This document shows positions 1 to 6,331 of a DNA stretch of 8,107 bases, piece after piece (the stretch's first letter is position 1; each line of letters starts with the position of its first letter). This DNA is from Deltaproteobacteria bacterium (GTDB lineage Bacteria; SAR324; JACQKK01), in NCBI GenBank assembly GCA_029858165.1, contig JAOUFO010000071.1:1-8107 (forward strand). The letters run 5' to 3'. The notes under the pieces were generated by a model. That model made no database searches and was not told the origin of the DNA. It was given only the letters and a program-made list of their open reading frames with translations. The translations under genes and the position numbers were made by a program.

Positions 1-1
1 C

Positions 2-3000
2 CTGCGCAAACTTCATCCGCAGTTCGGGGTGGGGGAACCCCGCGATGTGGAGGTTGGGGGGGGGCACAAGGAGCGGGAATATATCCTGGATATTCCCATG
101 CGGCTGGTCCATGATTTTCAGTTCCGCCAGGAACGCGGGTTGGATTTTCATGGGGCACTGATGGGGGGGCGGGTCATCCTTTCCCGGGATTTTCAAAAAG
201 AAAAGCTGGAACTGCGCTGGGTTTCCCCCGCCTCCCTGGAGGGGCTGTTGCGCAGGGTCCCCGGCAAGGATGTGGAAAAAGTGATGTTCAAGGACATCCG
301 AACCCTGCGCATCAGCACATTCACCGGCAAGGTGGCTTTTATTTCACGCCAGGCCAACGCTCAGATTTCCTTTCACGATGTCGGCTCCATCAGCTTCAGG
401 CTGAAGCCGGGGTACAAGGAAATCAAACCTCTTCAGTCCAGTGCCAAGGACAATCTGGCCGGTCAGGTGGTGCGGTTTGATTATACGGTGATGACCGACA
501 ACATCCATTCCAATCTCACCGTCCAGAACGCCCTGAAAGACCACTATTTCCGCCGCCTGTTGTGGTCCGATGAAGAAAAAAATTATCGGTTGAGGCTGTA
601 CACCCAAAGACTTTCGGTGGGGGCGGTGGGACCTTTGGCGGGCCAGACCTTAAAACTGTTGCGCCGCTACGGGTTGGAAAACCTGATAGAAGCCTCCGGG
701 TTCCATTATCTGTGTGATTCTGCCAACCAACTGCCCACCTATGATCAAACAGTGGACCGGTTTGAGGCCCATTTCCGAAAGCTGGTGGACAGCCTGCGCC
801 ACATCGCCACCATTCGGACCACCGGCCATATCCGGGTGGATGATATTTCCCACCAGATGCCCATCGTGACCGAATGGGTGGATACCGCCAACATGCCTTT
901 TACCGAAATCGCCGTTCAGGACCTGGAGGCGGCCTACGGCGAAATCCTGATTCTGATTGATTTTATTGACCATGAGTTTCGGCGGAAATACCAAAGCATA
1001 GAAGAGGAGGACAAACAGTTCTTCGTGGCCATCCAGGCCACTCAGGAGGCCGCCCTGACCACCAAATGGCTGGCCGATTACAAAAACGGAGCTTTCGGCC
1101 CGGCCTTTCCGCCGGGAAAATACCCCGACTTTGTGTTTTTCGGCACCCCCAAGGACAAAACAGCCAATGACAAATCCTACTATTTTCCCGGTCTGGTGTG
1201 TTCAGAGTTGTTTGCCAATCCGGAAAATCAGGACCTGTTTACCCGCGGGGATTATGGATTCAGTGTTTTTTTGGAAAAAGAGCTGGCTTTGGCGGACCAT
1301 GCTGCCAGGGAGGAGGGATTGCCCAAGGCCACCCCTGAATACTTTGATGCCTACTATGAAAAACGGGCCGGTGAGGCCCAGAAAAAAGTGGATGAACTGG
1401 AGGAAATCCTGAAGTACATGCACCTGACGGACTCCCCCCAGTATCAGCAAATGCTGAAGGAGGAGGAGGCCCGCTACATGGAACGCCACCGGGAATTCAC
1501 CCTGGCTCAGGAAAAGGTCCGGTCGCGCCACCGGGAGGCGGAAATGGCCTTTCAGGAGGCTTTGCTGAAAATCCATCCGCACCTCACCTTTCCAACGGCT
1601 CCCCATCCCGATTGGCTGAAGGGGGATGAACCGGACCCCAGCCTGTTGGGAAGGGACATGGTGGAAATCGTGGAGAAAACCCAGACCCGGCTGCAAGTCT
1701 CCATGCAGGCCCGGCTGGATCAATCCGAAGAGGTGCTAAAATCCCATCTGGCCAAATTGGGGGCCTTCACCCAATCGCTTCAGGAACTGTTTGCCGCCCA
1801 TTGGGCCTGGCAATCGGCCGCCCTCGCTCTGAAAGAGGATTCTCTGAAAAAGGAGGGCGCCGGAGCGGCGGTGAAACGGATGGACGGGTTGAAGCGGATG
1901 AAAAAAGAGGACCTGCCGGACTACCTGACCCGGATAGAATCCCAGGCCAGCAATACCCTGGCCGAGCATGACCAGTTCCGGGCACGCACCAATCTCCATT
2001 TTCACAAAGGGCGTCAGGCGGCCGAAACCCTGCACCATGCGGTGTCCCGTTTAATCGCCCAGTTTTCTCAGGCCAAACCCAAAGTGTTCAACCCGGAGCA
2101 GGACCTGGCCCGGCAGGACCTGCATGCCAAAAAAATTGGGGACATCACCCGCACCCTGTTGGACAACAACAAGAAAATGGTGGAGGAAATGACCCGCATT
2201 GAGCAAATGGTTCTGCAACAAACCAAATTGCTGGAGCAGGCCATCCAATTGCGGGGAGAGGTGGAGGCGGTCAAGGCCGTGCTGGAAAACCGGAGTCCTG
2301 GCACATTTCCCTATCCGGGGGGGGAGGGGTTGGAAACCCGGCAAATCGCCGCTCATCGGGAATTTCAAGGGAAAAAGGCCCCCCACAAGGGGGCGGAGGA
2401 GGGGTTGGAAACCATGCACAACAAGCCCATCATGCCCGATGAGGTCCGCAAAGAGGCGTTGCATTATATGGCATTTGCCGATTCGGCGGCGAAAATCAAA
2501 AAAATGACGGCCCTAAAAGAGCGGATGCGCATTTCCACCCGGGCCATCGCCGAGCGGATGAGAATTATGGATGAGGAACTGGTGGACCTGCCCAAAAGGG
2601 TGGAGGAAAAATTTATGCCGGCCCGGAAAGAATTGATGATCCGGGTGTTCATCCCCGAGGAAAAACGGCATGTGGAAAATTATATCCGGGCCAAATCGTT
2701 TGTGCAGGAGCTGCTCCATCTGCCCCAGGAAAAAATCCGTTCCCTGTATCTCAACCGGGCGGTGTTCAAACGGTATTACACCCGCCAGTTTATCAAAGGG
2801 ATGGCCGTGCACCACAACCCCCAGGCCGCGGGAGCCCAGCGGCTGACCAACATCATGCAGTCCCTGGCCCAGTTTTACCGCAACATGCAGCACAACATCA
2901 ACAAACAGCACCCCAATCTGGCCCAGTATTTAAGCCTGTCGCGGATGAATCCCACCACCCCCCCCATTCTGTGGGATTACATCCAACAGGTGGCCGCCCT

Positions 3001-3352
3001 GGGGGAAAAAGCCCCCATCGGTTATTTGATCCTGCCCGCCACCCTGACCCTGGAACAGGCGGTGCGCATGATGAATCAGAAGGACCGGCTGTACCGGGGG
3101 ATTCCCATGCTGGTGTTGGTGTTTGTGAGCAAGTTTGATCCGGCCCAGATCATCGGGGACCCCAGGTTCCGGGAGGAGTATTTTTCCGCGGTGCGCCACA
3201 ACACCATTGTCAACCTGGATGATGTGACCCTGGCGGACAACCCCAGAACCATCGGCTTGCGCCTGTTGAATGAAACCTTGGGCAGTGCTTACGATACCCC
3301 CCTGGTGGAGGAGGTGCCGGAAGGGGAGGACACCGTGGCGGTGAAGGTGTAA
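2..3352 (+). CDS. Large hypothetical protein with coiled-coil middle, 5' end cut by window
   Basis: I do not recognise this protein. The frame is open from base 2 to the TAA at 3350-3352. A GTG at 29 could start a 1,107-residue protein, but no Shine-Dalgarno precedes it and the frame stays open upstream, so the true start is probably outside the window. Counting from that GTG, residues 1-430 are mixed alpha/beta. Residues about 441-515, 551-578, 711-755 and 820-862 are rich in E, K, Q and R with heptad-like spacing and should form coiled coils. Residues about 756-795 are a glycine- and proline-bearing insert flanked by EGLET twice. Residues about 995-1075 look like a compact alpha/beta domain with hydrophobic strands GYLILPA and IPMLVLVFV. 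There is no signal peptide in the visible part and no membrane segment, so a cytoplasmic, scaffold-like or regulatory role is possible. No catalytic motif is evident. A terminator-like hairpin overlaps the stop codon. Confidence 0.85.
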   Translation: MRKLHPQFGVGEPRDVEVGGGHKEREYILDIPMRLVHDFQFRQERGLDFHGALMGGRVILSRDFQKEKLELRWVSPASLEGLLRRVPGKDVEKVMFKDIRTLRISTFTGKVAFISRQANAQISFHDVGSISFRLKPGYKEIKPLQSSAKDNLAGQVVRFDYTVMTDNIHSNLTVQNALKDHYFRRLLWSDEEKNYRLRLYTQRLSVGAVGPLAGQTLKLLRRYGLENLIEASGFHYLCDSANQLPTYDQTVDRFEAHFRKLVDSLRHIATIRTTGHIRVDDISHQMPIVTEWVDTANMPFTEIAVQDLEAAYGEILILIDFIDHEFRRKYQSIEEEDKQFFVAIQATQEAALTTKWLADYKNGAFGPAFPPGKYPDFVFFGTPKDKTANDKSYYFPGLVCSELFANPENQDLFTRGDYGFSVFLEKELALADHAAREEGLPKATPEYFDAYYEKRAGEAQKKVDELEEILKYMHLTDSPQYQQMLKEEEARYMERHREFTLAQEKVRSRHREAEMAFQEALLKIHPHLTFPTAPHPDWLKGDEPDPSLLGRDMVEIVEKTQTRLQVSMQARLDQSEEVLKSHLAKLGAFTQSLQELFAAHWAWQSAALALKEDSLKKEGAGAAVKRMDGLKRMKKEDLPDYLTRIESQASNTLAEHDQFRARTNLHFHKGRQAAETLHHAVSRLIAQFSQAKPKVFNPEQDLARQDLHAKKIGDITRTLLDNNKKMVEEMTRIEQMVLQQTKLLEQAIQLRGEVEAVKAVLENRSPGTFPYPGGEGLETRQIAAHREFQGKKAPHKGAEEGLETMHNKPIMPDEVRKEALHYMAFADSAAKIKKMTALKERMRISTRAIAERMRIMDEELVDLPKRVEEKFMPARKELMIRVFIPEEKRHVENYIRAKSFVQELLHLPQEKIRSLYLNRAVFKRYYTRQFIKGMAVHHNPQAAGAQRLTNIMQSLAQFYRNMQHNINKQHPNLAQYLSLSRMNPTTPPILWDYIQQVAALGEKAPIGYLILPATLTLEQAVRMMNQKDRLYRGIPMLVLVFVSKFDPAQIIGDPRFREEYFSAVRHNTIVNLDDVTLADNPRTIGLRLLNETLGSAYDTPLVEEVPEGEDTVAVKV
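2324..2413 (+). repeat. 15-base direct repeats flanking an in-frame insert
   Basis: GAGGGGTTGGAAACC occurs at 2324-2338 and again exactly at 2399-2413. The copies are 75 bases (25 codons) apart, so both read EGLET in the large upstream protein. The DNA between them carries a C-tract/G-tract hairpin (CCCCC-ACAA-GGGGG at 2380-2393) and encodes a low-complexity stretch that breaks up the surrounding helical, charged sequence. This looks like a small in-frame repeat insertion or a slippage product inside a coding region. The repeat identity is seen directly; the insertion origin is inferred. Confidence 0.6.
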
Positions 3353-3374
3353 GGGGGCCTTCCCCCTTGTGGGG
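3351..3374 (+). other. GC hairpin at the end of the large gene, possible weak terminator
   Basis: AAGGGGG (3351-3357) can pair with CCCCCTT (3362-3368) across a four-base CCTT loop, giving a 7-bp stem that begins inside the TAA stop codon. A competing hairpin pairs CCCCC/CCCC at 3362-3366 with GGGG at 3371-3374 around TTGT. No T-run follows, so it is not a textbook intrinsic terminator. It may protect the mRNA end or be a dispersed GC palindrome: CCCCACAAGGGGG on the opposite strand here matches 2381-2393. The rest of the spacer, to 3505, shows no gene. Confidence 0.4.
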
Positions 3375-3505
3375 CGGGTCCCGGTTGGGATAGAATGGCA
3401 TGCGCCCCTGACAGGGCCTTCCATGTAAAGTCGCGGATTTTCTTGCGGGCCAGGCCCCCTGTTCACCTTGCCCTTGTTTCCCCACCCCCTATTTTTGATG
3501 AGAAC

Positions 3506-4597
3506 ATGACCAACCGTGTATTTAATTTCGGGGCCGGCCCCGGTATGCTGCCCACCGCCGTGATGGAAAAGGCCCAGCGGGAATTTATGGATTTCAAAGG
3601 GATCGGTGCCTCCATCATTGAAATCAGCCACCGTTCCAAGGACTTTGAAGAACTGCTGAACGATACGGACCGGTTGTTTAAGGACCTGATTTCTCTCCCC
3701 GAAAACTACCGTTTGCTGTATGTGCACGGGGGTGCCCAGATGCAGTTTTCGGCGGTGCCCATCAATCTGATGGGCCGCACCCCGGCCCGCAAGGGGCTGT
3801 ATGTGGATTCGGGCCGGTTTGCCCATATGGCGGCCCAGGAGGCTCAGCGGTTCGGCGAGGTCCAAGTGATTGCCTCCTCCCAATCCACCAATTACGACCA
3901 TATCCCGGAAATCACCCCCGATATGGTGGACCAGGATGCCGGGTATTGCTATATCACCAGCAACAACACCATCTTCGGCACCCGCTGGAACCGGTTTCCC
4001 CAAACCGGCACCGTGCCTTTGGTGGCCGATTCCACATCGGAGCTACTTTCCCGCAAAACAGACATCAACCAATTTGGGGTGGTGTTTGCCGGGACCCAGA
4101 AAAACCTGGGCCCTTCCGGGCTGGCCCTGGTCATCATCCGGGAGGACCTGCTGGGGTTTGCCCCCAAGGAAACCCCCAACCTGCTGGACTACGCCACCTA
4201 CCACAAGGACCATTCTTTAACCAACACCCCCAATACCTTTGCCATTTACATGATCCATCTGGTGCTGGAATGGCTGACGGGACAAGGGGGGGTGGAAGCC
4301 ATGGAAAAAGTGAACAACCAGAAGGCGGCTTTGCTGTACGACCTGATAGATACCTCCGGGTTTTATACCGCTTATGCCCGGCCCCAGGACCGCTCCATCA
4401 TGAATGTTTGTTTCAACCTGCCCGGCGAAGAACTGTTGAACAGGTTTTTAAAAGAGGCGGGTGCCCAGGGGTTGTATGCCCTGAAAGGCCACCGGGCGCT
4501 GGGGGGGGTGCGGGCTTCCATCTACAACGCCATGCCCCTGGAAGGGGTGCGGGCCTTGGCCAATTTTATGAAAACCTTTGAACAGAAAAACGGGTGA
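3506..4597 (+). CDS. serC: Phosphoserine aminotransferase SerC
   Basis: This is a PLP-dependent class V aminotransferase of the phosphorylated serine pathway. It converts 3-phosphohydroxypyruvate plus glutamate to O-phosphoserine plus 2-oxoglutarate, and in some bacteria also acts in pyridoxine synthesis. It is cytoplasmic and usually a homodimer. The ATG at 3506 gives 363 residues, the usual SerC size, beginning MTNRVFNFGAGPGMLP as in the family. An in-frame ATG at 3395 would add 37 residues unlike SerC and is not used here. Visible motifs are SHR (41-43, substrate binding), HGGAQMQF (74-81, PLP phosphate region), D175 in VADSTS (pyridine nitrogen contact), K199 in GTQKN (Schiff-base lysine), and KGHRALGGVRASIYNAMP near the C-terminus with substrate-binding H and R residues. 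Where E. coli SerC has the PLP-stacking Trp102, this protein has F105. Only a weak Shine-Dalgarno precedes the start. The stop overlaps the next gene's GTG. Confidence 0.96.
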   Translation: MTNRVFNFGAGPGMLPTAVMEKAQREFMDFKGIGASIIEISHRSKDFEELLNDTDRLFKDLISLPENYRLLYVHGGAQMQFSAVPINLMGRTPARKGLYVDSGRFAHMAAQEAQRFGEVQVIASSQSTNYDHIPEITPDMVDQDAGYCYITSNNTIFGTRWNRFPQTGTVPLVADSTSELLSRKTDINQFGVVFAGTQKNLGPSGLALVIIREDLLGFAPKETPNLLDYATYHKDHSLTNTPNTFAIYMIHLVLEWLTGQGGVEAMEKVNNQKAALLYDLIDTSGFYTAYARPQDRSIMNVCFNLPGEELLNRFLKEAGAQGLYALKGHRALGGVRASIYNAMPLEGVRALANFMKTFEQKNG

Positions 4598-5349
4598 CCG
4601 CCCTTAAAGACAAGCCAACCGGCCGCCCCCAGGCGGTGTGGGGGGGCACGGGTGGCTTTTGGCTTCCGGGGCGGGTGGCAAAAGGGATGGCGGGGTTGTT
4701 CATTGTTTTATGGGCCGGGGGCCTGCTGGCTGCCCCTCCGGCGGGATCGGCCCTTCCTCCGGGCCATTTTCCGCGAAAATCACCGGCACAGGGCAAACCT
4801 TCCCCTGCCCCGGTGATTCTGGTGCTGGGAGATTCCTTAAGCGCCGGGCTGGGGGTGCCGTCGGATAAAACCTACCCGGCCCTGTTGCAGGCAAGGCTGA
4901 TACGGGAAGGGGCTCCCCACCGGGTGGTGAACGCCGGGGTGAGCGGGGATACATCCGCCGGGGGGGCGGCCCGCCTGGACTGGCTGCTGACCCAAAAGCC
5001 TTCCATTCTGATTCTGGCCCTGGGAGGCAACGACGGTCTGCGGGGGCTGCCTCCGGCGGAAACCCGAAAAAACCTGTCTGACATCATCCTCCGGTCCCAA
5101 GCAGCCGGAGCCAAAGTGCTTCTGGCCGGGGTGATTCTGCCGGTCAATTTTGGGCAGGATTACCGGGACGCGTTCAACGTTATTTTTCCCGATCTGGCTG
5201 CCCGGTACCATCTGTCCCTGATTCCCTTTTTGCTGGAGGGGGTGGCGGGGCGGCGGGAGTTAAACCAGCCTGACGGCCTGCACCCCAACCCCCAAGGGTA
5301 CGAAATCGTGGCCGAAACGGTTTGGAACAAACTGAAACCCATGCTTTAA
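4594..5349 (+). CDS. tesA: TesA-type GDSL esterase / lysophospholipase, exported
   Basis: This SGNH/GDSL hydrolase resembles E. coli TesA (thioesterase I, protease I, lysophospholipase L1), which cleaves acyl thioesters, esters and lysophospholipids in the periplasm. All family blocks are present, numbered from the GTG at 4594: GDSLSAG with nucleophile S81, SGDTS with G118, GGNDGLRG with N146, and DGLHPN with D227 and H230 completing the triad. The GTG overlaps the serC stop as GTGA, which suggests translational coupling and gives 251 residues. That start leaves about 31 residues before a hydrophobic segment (residues about 32-47, AGLFIVLWAGGLLAA) that acts as signal peptide or anchor. In-frame starts at GTG 4675 or ATG 4687 would give a more ordinary signal peptide, so the start is uncertain. 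A proline-rich linker (residues about 48-72) precedes the catalytic domain. There is no lipobox cysteine. Substrate is not determinable from sequence. Confidence 0.92.
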   Translation: MTALKDKPTGRPQAVWGGTGGFWLPGRVAKGMAGLFIVLWAGGLLAAPPAGSALPPGHFPRKSPAQGKPSPAPVILVLGDSLSAGLGVPSDKTYPALLQARLIREGAPHRVVNAGVSGDTSAGGAARLDWLLTQKPSILILALGGNDGLRGLPPAETRKNLSDIILRSQAAGAKVLLAGVILPVNFGQDYRDAFNVIFPDLAARYHLSLIPFLLEGVAGRRELNQPDGLHPNPQGYEIVAETVWNKLKPML

Positions 5350-5403
5350 CCTCCTGGTGATTTGGGCCAGCTTGCCCACTCCGGTCAAAAAGGCCCGCTG
5401 ACA

Positions 5404-6159
5404 ATGGTTCTGTCGCCCATCCCTTTAAAAATCATCACCTTCAACATGCGCAAGGGCAAGGGAGACCATGTGGCCCGGGTGGGAATGGAAAGCCTGGAGG
5501 CTGCCCTGGCCCGGGAGGCCCCGGACCTGGTGCTGTTGCAGGAGGTGTTTCACTCCCACGCCGAGGCGGGGTGGGGCCAGGGGGAGCAACTGGCGGACCA
5601 TCTTTCCATGGAACTGGCCTACACCCCCAACAACACCATCAAAAAAGGCCATTACGGCAACGCCACCTTAAGCCGTCATCCCATCACGGTGTTTGCCAAC
5701 CACAACATTTCCACCAACCCTGTTGAAAAACGGGGAGCCTTGTACACCCGGGTGGCTGTGGGGGGGCGGCCGGTCCATCTGGTCAACACCCATCTGGGGT
5801 TAAACGGCAGACAGCGGCGCGTCCAGGTGGGCCACCTGGAACAGGTGATCGCCAGCCATGTGCCCCACCAGGACCCCCTGGTGGTGGCGGGGGATTTTAA
5901 TGACTGGACCGGCTCCCTGCGCAAACGCATCCGTCGCCGCTGGCCCCTGCATGATGCCCTTTCCGGGCTTTCGTTAAAGGACCGGAGGACCTGGCACACC
6001 CGGTTTCCGTTGTTTACCCTGGACCACCTGTATTACACCGGATTGGGAGTGGAGGAGGTCCGGGTGGGAAATTCCGGCCAATGGGGGGGATTGTCGGACC
6101 ATTTTCCCATTATTGCCGCCTTTACCCTGCCTGGGATGTCGGATGAAAGCATGGATTGA
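5404..6159 (+). CDS. Endonuclease/exonuclease/phosphatase family protein, YbhP-like
   Basis: This is a metal-dependent hydrolase of the EEP fold (DNase I, exonuclease III and inositol-phosphatase superfamily), most like the E. coli YbhP subgroup in length (251 residues versus about 253) and motif layout. Catalytic and metal-ligand motifs are in order: TFN with N14, LLQEV with E47, YGNATLSR (84-91), NTHLGL with H130, GDFNDW with D164 and N166, LDH with D207, and SDHFP with D232 and H233. The active site therefore looks intact. The true substrate (nucleic acid, phospholipid or sugar phosphate) is unknown for this subgroup. The ATG at 5404 is chosen because the fold begins immediately after it; an in-frame TTG at 5362 would only add a polar tail. 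A weak AAAGG lies 10 bases upstream. There is no signal peptide, so it is probably cytoplasmic. It follows the TesA gene by 54 bases in the same direction, consistent with co-transcription. Confidence 0.9.
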   Translation: MVLSPIPLKIITFNMRKGKGDHVARVGMESLEAALAREAPDLVLLQEVFHSHAEAGWGQGEQLADHLSMELAYTPNNTIKKGHYGNATLSRHPITVFANHNISTNPVEKRGALYTRVAVGGRPVHLVNTHLGLNGRQRRVQVGHLEQVIASHVPHQDPLVVAGDFNDWTGSLRKRIRRRWPLHDALSGLSLKDRRTWHTRFPLFTLDHLYYTGLGVEEVRVGNSGQWGGLSDHFPIIAAFTLPGMSDESMD

Positions 6160-6193
6160 GTTTTCACCACGAGGGGCTTTAAAAATGATGGAC

Positions 6194-6228
6194 TTTTTTT
6201 TGAATATGGATTTTCCTTACACTAATTC
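6194..6228 (+). promoter_or_regulatory. Possible promoter for the Sel1-repeat gene
   Basis: This is the most AT-rich stretch of the spacer 6160-6331. An 8-T run (6194-6201) is followed by TTGAAT (6200-6205) and, 17 bases on, TAATTC (6223-6228). TACACT (6218-6223) is an alternative -10. Matches to sigma-70 boxes are poor and the assignment rests mainly on position and base composition. Confidence 0.25.
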
Positions 6229-6257
6229 AGTGACAGCAGTTTACACAACACCGCCCA

Positions 6258-6288
6258 GGGGGGTTCCCCCGGCGTACATCAATCCCCC
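6258..6288 (+). other. Leader hairpin upstream of the Sel1-repeat gene
   Basis: GGGGGGTT (6258-6265) can pair with AATCCCCC (6281-6288), an 8-bp stem with one G-T wobble and a 15-base loop. The loop itself starts with CCCCC (6266-6270), an alternative partner for the same G-run. It lies about 45 bases before the start codon, in the presumed leader. There is no T-run after it, so it is not a terminator; effects on mRNA stability or translation are inferred only. Confidence 0.35.
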
Positions 6289-6316
6289 GCCTCCATTCCG
6301 GGCAGGGGTCCACTCT

Positions 6317-6325
6317 GAGGGAGAA
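6317..6325 (+). promoter_or_regulatory. Ribosome binding site of the Sel1-repeat gene
   Basis: GAGGGAGAA contains a strong GGGAG core (6319-6323) eight bases before the ATG at 6332. It is the clearest Shine-Dalgarno in the window and fixes the start of the downstream gene; that start also begins a good signal peptide. Confidence 0.75.
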
Positions 6326-6331
6326 ATCCGC

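Noticed and set aside
560..640. PilZ-like motif (RLRLY...LSVGAVG) in the large protein
   Set aside because: The arginine pair and the D/N-x-S-x-x-G signature of c-di-GMP-binding PilZ domains are not properly met: the glycine spacing after Ser is wrong.
1202..1723. 173-codon - strand frame inside the large gene
   Set aside because: It is a shadow frame with no motif; the + frame is continuous with coherent coiled-coil sequence.
3395..3505. 37-residue N-terminal extension of SerC from ATG 3395
   Set aside because: The extension does not resemble SerC, whose conserved start (FNFGAGPGMLP) follows directly after the ATG at 3506; the extension runs through spacer DNA.
2930..4003. 357-codon - strand frame across the end of the large gene and the start of serC
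   Set aside because: It lies antisense to the confident serC gene, has low-complexity G/H/Q-rich translation and matches no family I know.
3946..4581. Alternative + frame of 211 codons inside serC
   Set aside because: Its product is rich in P, G and H, typical of a shifted frame, while the serC frame carries complete catalytic motifs.
5362..5403. TTG start extending the EEP protein by 14 residues
   Set aside because: The extension is polar, adds no signal or motif and has no convincing ribosome site; the ATG at 5404 fits the family length.
6160..6201. Intrinsic terminator after the EEP gene
   Set aside because: There is an 8-T run, but no GC stem before it; only an A/T pairing of AAAAA with TTTTT is possible.
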